Shown: one piece after another, positions 23,916-35,600 of the stretch
How positions within the stretch are numbered: position 1 is the first letter of the stretch
How the letters are laid out: the number at the start of each line of letters is the position of its first letter
Source: Mermis nigrescens
Lineage: Eukaryota; Nematoda; Enoplea; Mermithida; Mermithidae
DNA length: 64,000 nucleotides
Reading direction: 5' to 3'
Assembly (NCBI GenBank): GCA_036768485.1
Contig: JAVLUZ010000142.1
Span: 5,906,006-5,970,005, forward strand
The notes under the pieces: generated by a model
What the model saw: the letters and a program-made list of their open reading frames with translations, nothing else
Database searches by the model: none
Told to the model about the DNA's origin: nothing
Program-made: the position numbers and the translations under genes

Positions 23916-25587
23916 CAGTGATCGTACGGGGACCCCGACCCCGACCCCGACCCCCGACCGGGGGCAAGATTTTTCGAGTCGGGGTTGAACCTTTTTTCGG
24001 GGGTGAAATATAGAATTTTATTTGTTGGTACATAGAAGAATTGTATAAATAGCAAATAAATTCGGAACAAGGACGATTTATTCTCTAGCAAAATTAATAT
24101 GTTGAACTCGACACTCGCGATATTTCATAAAAAGTACGCCTGGTCGCCATGTTGTTAAGACGTACATACATGTTCGCATATTTTCCATTATGAAGTGCGC
24201 CGAATTTACTGCGGAATCACAGACGTAGCCGGGGGAATGGAGGCACATGCCCCCCGGAATTTTTCAGAAATTATATTGATTTTTCTGGCGCAATGTGCCC
24301 AGAACATTGAGTTTAAAAGGCACAAACGTCAAAATTTTCCGGCGCTTCGAGCCGAGTCATTATAATTTATTGTTATACAGATCCAATGAATTTAAAAGCT
24401 TGAATCTGTTGAAATAATCCAGCACTTCGCAGCACTTTAGTGATTTAATGCACTATTAGTTCATTGAATGAAACTGCACATGCTTGTTGAACATAATAGT
24501 AAAAGTGCGAAAATGTTTGCGTACCAATTTATCTATCCTCTGCTTTGTTTATCTTTCTTTACAAGGACACATAATTCTATTTTAAATGAAAGGAAAGGCC
24601 AAATTTTCTTGTGATTTTGCGCATTCTCTGTTTTCTGAACTAGTTAATAAGAAGGCCACAAATGGGCCTGAAAATGATAAGAACGAAATTCTCATTGATA
24701 CATCTTTCAATGATTTATTCGTTGCGACCCGTTGCTGCGCCACATACTAGGCAGAGGTCGAAAAACGCATTTCAGCTCAGAACTTTTGTGCAGTGTAGGT
24801 GTTCATCAATTTTAAGTTTTTTGGACTTAATTCAGAACCGAGATTTTGCCAATTTGCGAAAATTTTAACTTTACTAATTAAAAATTAGAGTGCTTTTTTA
24901 CTAAATTTTCGAGGGTTCTGCTCTGGATCTCGCTAGTGGCGCTTGAGCGCGCCACCCCAGACCCCTCAGCCGTACAATCTCGTTCTGCATGTTGAAAGAG
25001 ATTTTTAGGAGGACAGAAAAGGTAAAAGGATTAGGAATTTTTAAAAATTTTCGTCGCTTCACGCCGCAATTAGTCTATCTGTTCTGTATGATTTAAGCGG
25101 TGCAAATTGAGTTTAAAGAGTAAAAACGTCAAAATTTTCCTGCGTTTAACACCGCCGATTATTGTCTTAGGGCGGTAAAATATGACTGAATTTCTTGATG
25201 CTTTGCGCCACTTATGATTTCCAAACTGTTTGTCAATAAAAAGGCATAAATTCTACATGAAAACGGTAAAAATTTCGAAAATTTTCAGGCGTTTCGCGCC
25301 ATTTGGCTCCTCTACAATCAGTGCGCCATAGAAAACCTTTATGAAAAAAACTGCGGACGAATACGAAAAAGCGAGAGCGATTAGTGATTAAAATTGTAAG
25401 TAATGCTAAATTGCTAAAACCATGCTTGAACTTGGAATGAAAATAAAATGTTGAACATAATTAGCTTTATTAGTATGCTCTACAAACAAGTGAAGGTAAT
25501 CTTCAACCCCGACCCCGAAAACCGGGGTTTTTCATCCCCGACCCCGACCCAGATGAGGGCTGAAAATCTGACCCCGTACGATCACTG
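23916..25587. mobile_element. Non-autonomous hAT-type element, 8-bp TSD
   Basis: The ends CAGTGATCGTACGGGG and CCCCGTACGATCACTG are perfect 16-bp inverted repeats. CTGAGATG flanks both sides (23908-23915 and 25588-25595), an 8-bp duplication typical of hAT elements, as is the CAGTG start. Both sub-termini are GC-rich ACCCCG repeats. The interior has several GGCGCTTCG-like hairpins but no transposase frame. Confidence 0.85.
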
Positions 25588-25864
25588 CTGAGATGTTTGT
25601 TAGATTACTTCGAAATTCGATTTCCGGTCCATTTTCCTATAGTGGACCCAACAACAAGGGAATGTTTGCAAAGGAAGTGAATTTTGGATTAAATTTAAAG
25701 AATTTTCAGAATAATTTTTATTAGCCAATTAAGGCGTCGTTCGAGTATTCAATTGACAAGTTTTAATAATCATAGGTAGCGTGTTAGCGCTTACCTATAA
25801 TATACTTGGTTACCCCCAACATATGTCCCCCCCTCACAGCTATAACGGCACACATCTGAGAGGT

Positions 25865-28835
25865 GCGGTTTTTTAAAACGTAGATAATAAAAAACTTAGG
25901 ACCCCATTTTTTCTTGTTTACATTCAATACCGAGCACGTCGTGAGTGTTTAAAGTTTACACCAAAAATTCAAATGATTTGCGAAGGGCTATTTTTTAAAA
26001 ATGTTTTCCCTAATTAGTAGGTTACGAATCTGGTTTTAAAATTTCTTTACATTCATTGGTTGTTGCACAGGAGTGTAAATTAGACTGTTTTTTACTGTTT
26101 TCATGTGCACGAGCAAATCTAACTCAGTTTTACATTCTATGCAGTCTGATTGATTTCAAAAGGTAGACGGTTATAAAATCTGGAGGATCCTTTTTATTTT
26201 TTCTCTTTAAAAAACAAAATTTTTTGAATTCAGAGGCGGTTTATTGTAAACAGTCTGGAACAAAAAAATATTTTTTCCCTGCCATATTCTCCACTTAGTA
26301 GACAGAACGTGGTAACTACCTCTAAAATGTGCCTCGTCCTAAGCGCTACACGTCAAAATTTATTTTGTCTCTTTACAATCAATATTGCGTTATTAGTGCA
26401 GGTGTAAACTTTACACTGAAAAATTTTTTTCCGCCTAGAGCGTCGTGTATGATGAATTTTTTCAAAAAATATCCTCCGTAAGGTCAGCATAACGAATCTG
26501 ACCTTTAAACTGTTCTACAGCCACTGTTTGTTAAGGTATGAAGAGGTGAACTTTGAATTATATATCTATTTTCTAATGCCGATAGATAACTCCTTATTGC
26601 ATATTGTTTGATCAGATTTTTCTTATTTCGGAGGTTTTTGACTCGTCTTTAATAAATAATTATTTTTATTATCATAAATGCACTATTTTTAAATTTCAGT
26701 AGAATGATGAATATTTTTTAATAATTGACCAAGTATTAAAATTCGCCGATTTGTCAAGTTGGTGCAGAGGCTGACGCATCCGTTCTCGCATGCGGGTTTA
26801 AAAAAAGACTAATGAGTTCAAATCTTCTGAGTACTGACTTTTTTATTTTTTTAATTCTTTCGGCAAAACCATGCACTTTCGACTTGTTTATGTCTGCCAA
26901 CAACTCCGCTTATCAGACTTAAGAAATTTTTTCAGACAGAAATGTACTATGGATCAAGGGCTATCTTGTGTTTACCAGCAATCTTTTCCCCAATCAATAC
27001 GCAATTAGTACCAGGGATATAAACTTTACACTCTGGTGGATGAGTAAAAAAATAGATTTTGTCCGAGATTTCTCTGCCAACTTTTTCGATAATGAGTTGG
27101 GATGTAATGAATAAAATAGAAATAGAATAAATTTTAAGAGCTACACGTCGAAGCAAATCGCGTTCAAAAAATGTAATATTGAGTTGTTTATGGGATGTAA
27201 AAATCGAAATCTGAGGTGTAAAATGGGCTGAAAAAGAGGTTTTTTTCGTATTTTGATTGGTAAATCATATCAAATATTTTGCGGAACATAAGTTTCGCAC
27301 ATTCAAACGTACTACAATCAAAGGGCTACAAACTGGCCCGAACCGAATTTATTTACACTCAATGGGGCGTTAGATTCAGAGTTTTAAAGTTTACAATGTG
27401 GTGGACAGTGGAGAATACGTGTTTGTCCATTTTTTGTTCACCACTTTCTGTGTTCAGAAGTCAGGCGAAGTCGAATAGGATAAAAATGAAGTACTTTCTA
27501 AGAGGTACGCGTCACAGCGAATTGCGTTTGTTTACATCAACATTTAGCCTTTCCGGGAGGTGTAAATTCAAAAAAATGGAGGAGTTAAACGTGTTTCTGT
27601 CTTCTTTTTTCTGCCAAGTTCTGGGTTATGAGTCTGGACATAATCTTAAGTCTAAAAATTAACCGGAAACCAAATGTGATACGCCAGTTTGTTTGCACTC
27701 AATAGTGGTGTTAAGTGGTTTGCATCTGATATTTATTTGTCCTCGGTCCATTTTGGAGAATTTATCTTCTCATAAATGTTGATCGTAATATCACAGTAAT
27801 ATCAGAATTACGAATCCGACTGAAATTTGCTTTACACTCTGTGTTTGTGTAACGTTTACACTGCATCTTAACCTTAGTTCTAGATAAAGATTAATTTTTT
27901 TTAAATTTTCTTCTTAAAATCAGAATTTGGAATCTGACTGTCAGTTTTCTACACACCTAGTAGTTATGTAAAGTTTGCACTATTGATTTGTTGTCAATAT
28001 GTAGTTTATACTACAAATTTATTTTACTTCCAAATCTGAGCGTTAGTGTTCCTTACACTTGATATTTGCGTAAAGTTTATGCTGAAAAACTTTGATCTGT
28101 TTAAATAATGTAAGGTTGTCTTGTTTAAAAAGGATAATGCTGATGTTAAGAACAACATTCTTTTCGGCGTTCTTGGACTGCTGTCATTATTGTGGTATAT
28201 TACTGTTTGTGTTTACTGACTGATGTACTGAAATCATGCTAATTAAAGGTAGGGTACTAGCAAAGAAAAATGCTCCGATGGAACAAAAAAGATGAATATA
28301 CTTGGAATTGTGGATTAATAAGGATGTTAAAGGAGGGGACTAGGAAAAATCTACCTAAAATCGCAAAATCTGCTAAAAATCAGATTTTCTCTCAGCAACG
28401 CAAAAAATCGAAGTATATTCTGCGGCCAACAGATAAAAATAAATCTTTAACCATAAAAATGATTGAAAAAGCAGCACGTTAGCTATGCAGTAGCTATGGG
28501 AAATGATATTGAGTAAACTAACAGTCTTTCTTAGCCAATTGAATGAAATAGCAAACATCGATGCATCCAAGACAACTAAAGAAAAAATAAACATTACAGA
28601 TTTCGTTTATACACTCTTATCTGAAACTTTGAACATTATTTAAAAAAGACATTTTGTTCGAAGCCGCAGAATATACTTCGATTTTTTGCGTTGCTTAGAG
28701 GAAGTGTGATTTTCAGCAGATTTTGCGACTTTAGGTAGATTTTTCTTAGTCCCCTCCTTTTACATCCTTAATAATCCACAATTCCAAGTATATTCATCTT
28801 TTTTGTTCCATCGGAGCATTTTTCTCTGCTAGTGT
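25865..28835. repeat. Large interspersed element, copy 2
   Basis: It is alignable with 1-2090 from about 26955 to the end. It repeats near-palindromic GTGTAAA/TTTACAC words and ends in a hairpin with arms near 28258-28420 and 28660-28830. Translated frames show no transposase, reverse transcriptase or other domain. It separates gene C from the cysteine-rich exon at 29205. Confidence 0.65.
26753..26838 (+). other. tRNA-like sequence with class II proportions
   Basis: TGGTGCAGAGG matches an A box and GAGTTCAAATCT a B box. The outer ends GTCA and TGAC pair, and TTTTTT follows like a Pol III terminator. The length of about 86 would suit a Leu/Ser tRNA with a long variable arm. Anticodon stem and acceptor pairing are imperfect, so a tRNA pseudogene or SINE head is more likely than a working gene. 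Confidence 0.35.
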
Positions 28836-29204
28836 CGTATAGAAGTGGTCCGATTCACGATATGATTCTTCAACGAGTTCATAGCAGAAAAATTATTTCA
28901 GTAAACGCGAAAATTTATGCATTTGAGAAGTAGGATTATTATTTCAAACATTTTTGAATGATGAAAATATTAAAATTAAGAAAAATAAACAAAAAGACAA
29001 AGAATGCAAAAAGCATAAAAATACAAATATAAATAAAATAAAGTGATCCTACAATGAGAAATACAAATGTGGAGAAAGTGAAAAATGCATACGAAGATGT
29101 CAGATTTATTGTGCACCTCCAAGTCTAGCAGTTTCAGAAATAATCTTATAAAAATAAATCTTTAAGGCGAAGCTTGCTTGCAACAATTCATACCACAATT
29201 TCAG
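28836..29204. other. AT-rich spacer before exon E
   Basis: No gene is seen. It ends in the acceptor-like ACAATTTCAG of exon E. Confidence 0.4.
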
Positions 29205-29282
29205 CAGAATTTGTTTTTGTGCCCCATCGGGAAAATTTGCCTCAACGGGCGGTGCATTCCAGGAAGATGCGAAGCTATTTAA
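29205..29282 (+). CDS. Exon E: cysteine-rich terminal exon, parent unclear
   Basis: After CACAATTTCAG a phase-0 frame encodes 25 residues including CPIGKICLNGRCIPGRC, an EB-like four-cysteine pattern, then TAA. No nearby upstream exon was found. The only phase-0 donor I identified in this cluster is at the end of gene C exon 2 (21523), so this could be an alternative terminal exon of gene C across a long repeat-filled intron. It could also be the end of a gene whose front I cannot see. Confidence 0.42.
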   Translation, partial: QNLFLCPIGKICLNGRCIPGRCEAI

Positions 29283-30469
29283 TTAATTATTTACCTTTGT
29301 CATCATAAGCGAAAATGCTGAAACGCTGAAAATGATTTGAAAACTTATGCAACAGTAAAATAGGTAAGTAACAGCACGAAATCGATTCTCTTTAAGTAAA
29401 TTGAAAGAAGACCATTATTAATGTTTTAAAATTTATGGTTAATATGCATAACTAAATGTAATATCAAAGAATTATTATATTTTTTGAACTAGTCTTTCAA
29501 ATTTTGCTATTAAGATCGGAATGGTGATTTTAATACTACGATATAATAGGAGTATGAAATGAGGATGATTAGTAACATATATATGCTGCTGGACTCTTCA
29601 AAAATCTAAAAGACGTCCAGAATTGGATTTTCAAAATTTTATTCCGTCATTTTCGCGCTTTTTGATGCTAAGGGATAGAGCCTGATGATAAACGTCTAAA
29701 ACAACGTTTTTCGGTACTATATTTTATAATGTTTTGCCTCTGAAAATTTTTGAACCCCAGACCACCGTGATTTTAAATGCTGTCCATACATGCATATTAA
29801 TACATTTGCAAAGCAGGGCCGGAGTTAGGGCATACTTGAAGTGCTTTACTGAGCTAAAAGTGTCTTTAAAATTGGTGGAGACATTAACATTATGTAAAAA
29901 ATTCTTCTGCTTACATTTACTGTTGTCGATCTTTAGAAATTATGTTGAAGTTTCGATTTTTGTCTTTTCTGACTCCAATTTTCTCTCATTCTAACCAAAA
30001 ATATTTTTCTAGCCTTTCTTGGTTCATACTTTGAAGTAATCGAGTGCATGTCTGCTTCCTACTCTAATTAAGCTTTAATGATAGGTCTGTATTGATTTCA
30101 AAACGGGTCTCAGAAATTCGACTACATTATTCTGTTCATTTTAAAGAAGAACTTTTTCATGTCGTGAAAAGAATGAAAATTGTAATTTTAGAAGATAAAA
30201 CAAATTGATAACTAGTTTTATCGTCTTCGAGAATACTATTCAAACTTTTAATGTATTCTGAATAAATAGTTCTAGCCCGGTCTAGGGATTCAGCTGCAGA
30301 TCTTTTTTTACTTAAAATTTCCCTATGTAAAGAATAAGGTAACGTAAAAGCAACCTTGACTGACAGTTTCTAGTCGATTTTAAAAAGTTATGACAGAAAA
30401 TTTCGATTTTTTCATTCCTGCCGTCTGATTCATTGTTCCAACCCTCGCGAGCATATCGGGTAGCGTTTA
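29283..30469. other. Spacer with one MITE fragment
   Basis: Bases 29580-29800 carry diverged MITE family 1 phrases (GATGCTAAGGGATAGAGCC, ACGTCTAAAACAACG, ending in GCTGTCCATACATGC). The rest shows nothing I can support apart from being upstream of gene F. Confidence 0.45.
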
Positions 30470-31537
30470 ATGAAGCAGAATATTCTATTTTTTCATTTAT
30501 TTTTTACTCACGCATCAGCTATCCCTATCACCCCGCCGACTAATCAGAACCCATGCCCGCCTGGCTATGTGCAAACGGGCCCGTGTTCAGGAGGATACTA
30601 TAACACGCAATGCTCGATTTGCATCGCCGGACAATGCTGCGAACGTAAATTTTGTTGGTTTGTTAGGAAATTTTAATTAATTTTAAATAATATTTTATTA
30701 ATAAATATTTTTAAACGCTTTGAATCTATCTCGTGCTCCATGTTTGACTTACTGTACGATTACGTCTAAAAACAAAGTCCGGAAATTGACAAAAAATACA
30801 GACACAAATCTCATTTGAAATCATACTAAAATTTCTTTTTGAATTTTGGCTTCGTCAAAATCTACGATTAATTTTTAATTTTAGTAATTTTCTGCATCCG
30901 AGAAGATAATTTGGTTGTAATTTGGAAAATTTCGTCGGAAAAACTAGTGAAAAAACATTTTCTGACATTATGCAGCATACTCTTTCAACTAAAATCATGA
31001 AAATCAAACTTTTTATGAGAAAATTTTCGCTCTCCCTATCTATATAAAAAGTGTCGTTTTTGGTCGCACTTGAGGCAAAACTATGAACAATATTCTAAAT
31101 GGCAGTAAATGCTGAAAATATAAAGATTTTCTTACAAACTTTGTAATTTGTTACATACTTATGTGCGTTATCTCAACTATAAAAATGAAAAAGTTTTTCG
31201 GTCGATGAAGGACGACTGACCTCCGCCCTTTTCAAATAAGGTCTTGCACTCAGAAGCTTATTTCAAAAAATTAGATTCGTTTCAATACGAAATAATTCCA
31301 TAATTTGAAAGAATTGCAAATTAATTAATTTAAAAAAACTTCAGAACAATCGGTATAATATGGAAAAAATATTATATAATATGATAAAAACTATTACTTA
31401 GAAAAATCCATCCATGTCTTATCTGATTTTTAGCTCAAAATATCAACCCCGCCGGTTGTTCCATTGAAGCTTGTTCAAATCCCTTAACTGCCTCTATAAA
31501 TAGTTGCTGCTACAAGCTTCGACGTCGACGACGATGA
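30470..31537 (+). CDS. Gene F: small secreted cysteine-rich protein, 2 exons
   Basis: Exons 30470-30644 and 31434-31537 give 92 residues; the intron is GT-AG, phase 1. The start MKQNILFFHLFFTHASA reads as a signal peptide with a plausible cleavage after ASA. The mature part has NPCPPGYVQTGPC, CSICIAGQCCE and, in exon 2, CSIEACSN and NSCCY, giving two domains each ending in CC. The protein ends in five arginines just before TGA. The basic end could bind acidic surfaces or be trimmed; that is inference. An alternative is that CACGCATCAG at 30513-30522 is an acceptor, with the signal peptide on an unseen upstream exon. Confidence 0.7.
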
Positions 31538-32693
31538 AAGATTGATTACCTACGTAGTGTTAGACGAAATTTAAATATAAATACGAATATGCCGTAAAAA
31601 TTTTTATATAAGTATTTTATATTCTGCGATTAAACCTGTGTTTACAGCGGAGAAGACGAAAATAAAAATATTGGGAGAGTCGGACTGAGCCATGTGGGCA
31701 AGACTTAAATTCAGGGTATTCTGGTTGGGGTCCGAAAGTTTTCGAAGACCAAAAAATGGATCGAAAAATGATTAAGGGCAAAAAACCCTATTTTTTATAT
31801 TTCTCATCCATTTTATCTGTTATCGTAAAAAATAGCAGACAAAACAAAAATGTTGATGTTGGGACTTTCAAAATTTCATTTGGGTCCTTAGGAGTTCACA
31901 ACCCTCACACTCCAGAACCAATACATATGTAGAACAATTTCAGTTGCATCATTGACAGGACTCGCAAAAATATTTTTTTGATGACAAGATCCTAAATCTG
32001 ATATGAATGGAAATTCAATAAGCCCAGCACACTTGTTTTGTCTCTATGTGAAGGCTAAAATTTGCGACTCATCAGAGAACTTTGATGCAGCTGAATTAGA
32101 TCCAATTTTAAGAATGATAGGTATCTACGTAGAATTTGAAAAATAGCATTTTTCATAAAATTTTGTGTCTAAAATTCTTAAAGGAACGAACGACATTTTC
32201 TGACGTTTCTCATCTAGCGCTAACCATTGACATTAGAAAAATCGCAAAAAAAACAAATAAATGGAAAATTCAGATTTTGGGGACTTATGGATTTCGGGTG
32301 GGTCTTTTTGGATTTTATGGGAGCGAGGTGCTATCCTATTACTGCTTAATATTCCTACAATGTCTTCTTACTTTGTGTTTTGATAAAACAAAATATTTGC
32401 TAACTCGCTTTTCTAATTCGTTGCTAATCCGTTCGCATTTATTAGTCATCCGTTCAATTTTAAAACTTGCCTCAAAGGTATTGTACAACAATAATCTGGA
32501 AATAATCATGTTAATACAATATATCTCATAAAGAGGACAAAAAGCGTCACTTAATTACATTATAATCCTTGAAATGTCCAAAAAACACGGCTGTTTTTAA
32601 AAAGGACAAAGTATAAGCATAAACTATTCATAATCGTTGAATCTATGCAGTCACTATCAATACATAATTTGCATAAGAATATTCATGGCTGCG
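31538..32693. other. Intergenic spacer between convergent genes F and D
   Basis: Genes F and D end toward each other here. A MITE-1-like fragment lies at about 32180-32330 (CATCTAGCGCTAACCATTG). A candidate poly(A) signal for gene F (AATAAA) is at about 31660. No further exons are seen. Confidence 0.4.
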
Positions 32694-35600
32694 TTATCCA
32701 GCAGTCGGTGTTGATATTTCTCCACCACCTCCGGGCAACACAGTACCACCACTTGGATCTGTCCCATGTGGAGCTGATGTAATTGCGTTTGGTCCTGTAA
32801 ACAAATCGGATTTGTCATCAGTACTATAAATACACAGTATGATTACACATGGATGTAGAAGGTATGAACCCCCCAGAACCCAGCGGACCTCTTCAAAATA
32901 CGATAGACTCTTCTCTCCTAGAATTGAATTTTGGTGCCATTTTAACAATTTCGCCCCATCGGACCGCCCAGTATTTTGTTACAGTCTAGTACGAGTACAT
33001 ACATATAAGCATGAGCGGTCTAATAGGGTGGTCAGCCGGCCTAAGTGGTCAACCAGGAGAACTTTTCAGACCAAAATGATTTCAAGAATATTATGCTAAA
33101 ACAGCATGAAAACTATGTTAATTTGAAGTTTCCGGTCAATTTCGGGCGACTTTGCAAAAAGTAGCATTAATTTTTATGCATTTTTGGCCTTTATTTTGTC
33201 TATTTTCCACAAAAAATTGTTCCATTTTTCCATTCTGCAGTTCTGACCTTCTAACCCCCACACGTGCGTTATCTTGACTGTACTACAAATACGAAATCTT
33301 TGGTTAAAAATGTGTTTCGAAATTAGCGTTAGGCTTAGCCTGGTTTTTAAACTTCAAAATAACGGAAGCATAGAATAAAAAGCGCCTAATCTGGGCGTCT
33401 GGGAGACTAAAATTTTTAAAGATATAAAAATTGCCGGAAAATTGATGGTTCAGATAAAACACCACTTTCCGACGATTCTCATCGAATTTCGATTCTGCCA
33501 AGGTCTAGAACACGCGTGGGCGATGAACGGAGGGAATTTGGGGTTGGTGGCTATGGATAAAGATGAGTGAGAGAAAGTGGCTAAATTCAGAGGGACTAAC
33601 TAAGAATAAAAAAAGATAATAATATAATAATTAAGAAGACATGGATTCGTAGATAATTTGTCGCGTAGGTCCTACGTAGTAATGTTAACCCTCGAAAAAA
33701 CTGCACACATCCAGAAATCGATGGGTCCCCAAAATTGAATTTTCGAATCTTTTTTCGTGATTGTTGTCAATTTGACACCTCTCTGACACCTCATATTGGC
33801 GCGTGGGAGGGGCTGGGAAGGTGTACAGCCCCCAACCAGAATCCGGTAGACACCCACCCAAAATCGACCGACCCCCATAAATGAATTTTCGGCATGTTTA
33901 ATTGTTGGGACTTTTGCCGGTTGTAAACCACAAAAACCCCCAGAATTTGGCTGCTGCCCATTTATGTCAGACAGCCAGAATATACTGCTGCCCATGTCTG
34001 GCCTAGACCTTCAAAAACCCTCCAAACATGTGGACCAAAGACAGGTTGCATAGTAAAAAATTCGTAATGTTTTCGTTTTTGGCTCAACTATATCGGTTAA
34101 ATTCTTATCCTTCAATTTGTCGATCTTTATCGAATATGTTATGTTTATTTTTTATTTTAAACGCAAAGCAACTCAGTTTTTTCTTGATTTCGCTTACGCA
34201 AGCAGCACAGCCAATTCCTACATTCGTATTTGCTCGGTTGACCGCATTTATAATTGGAAAAACAACGAGCCGAGGCTGGAACGTTATTGTCGCACTGTGG
34301 CAATCCAGGCCTAATTTGAGTCGGAGGGCACTGTGGGACGCATGGATTTAATCCTCCTGTATTGGGCCATTGGTTGGAGCCGCCGATCCCTGAAATATTT
34401 ACATGACCAGATGCTTACAGCAGCAAGATAACTTCGGGTTGGGGGAGGAATAATCAACAAAAAATCTTTTTTATTAGCTATTTTGGGGCTCAAAAACGCT
34501 TGGTGCGCATCAAAAATAGCATATTCGATCTTTCCTGACAATGCTCTATTTAACGATATAAAAAAAGAAAGACATCTAAATCGAAAATTGCAAAAACGTC
34601 TAAAATGCAATTTGAAGCTTTTTTTAAACTTGTAGCAAATTTGCGGGATCGCAAGCGTTTTGTGATTTTATCACTATCATGACCATACAGCACGTGAAGG
34701 GGTTTTACGGCTCTAGATCCGATCACAGAATAAAAAAATGAGAAATAGTCCGGAGAAAATGAGACAAAATAAAGGCCAAAAATGAATAAAAATTCGAAAA
34801 TTCTCTTCAAAAGTGTTAGGAATGAATCAGGAAAGTGCGGAATAACGTAATTTCAACGCTGTTTTAGCATTTATGCCAATTCTTAGTTAATTTTGGTACA
34901 AAAAAACTCTAATTTTCGACTCCATTACGCCGGCTGGTCCCAGATCGGACTATGCTGTGCTTTTATGTTCATGACCAGACATGCACGTCGGGGGAGGAAG
35001 GGGAAAAATGGGGATATTTTGTGGGAAAAATGAGGCAAAATAGAGGCCAATGATGGATAAAGATTGAAAATTTTTTTCAAACGTACCCTAAATCGACCAG
35101 AAATGGTGTAGTGACATTGTTTTAATGCTATATTGCTCTTGAGCCAATTTTTGAGGTCCATTTGGTAAAAAAACTCAATGCGTGACCCTTCCGACCGGCT
35201 GAGCTCCCAGATCGGCCATGCTGAGCATCTATATTCATTAGCCTCCATCGCCCGAAATTACGTACATATATTTGACACATCTTTAGCACACAAGTCGACG
35301 GATCTGTTCAGCAGAGAATAATGTTAAAATTATCTGATTTCGAGGAAAAACCAATTGTGTAGCATGAACATCATATTGCTGATGAAGACAATTTTTGCAC
35401 CTGAGGCCTGTTATGCTTACAAATATCAAATCAGTTGCTCCAAAGTCTAAAATGGCCTAATCAAGTGTTAAAACAAGGTTTTAATCTGCTTAATTACGCT
35501 CGAAATATGTCTATCACGAACAATTTTCGACAATCTATAATATTAATTTCGAGTTGTGTGTAAGTGTGTGTGTGCGTGAGGCAAAAAAGTTTTTACTGGA

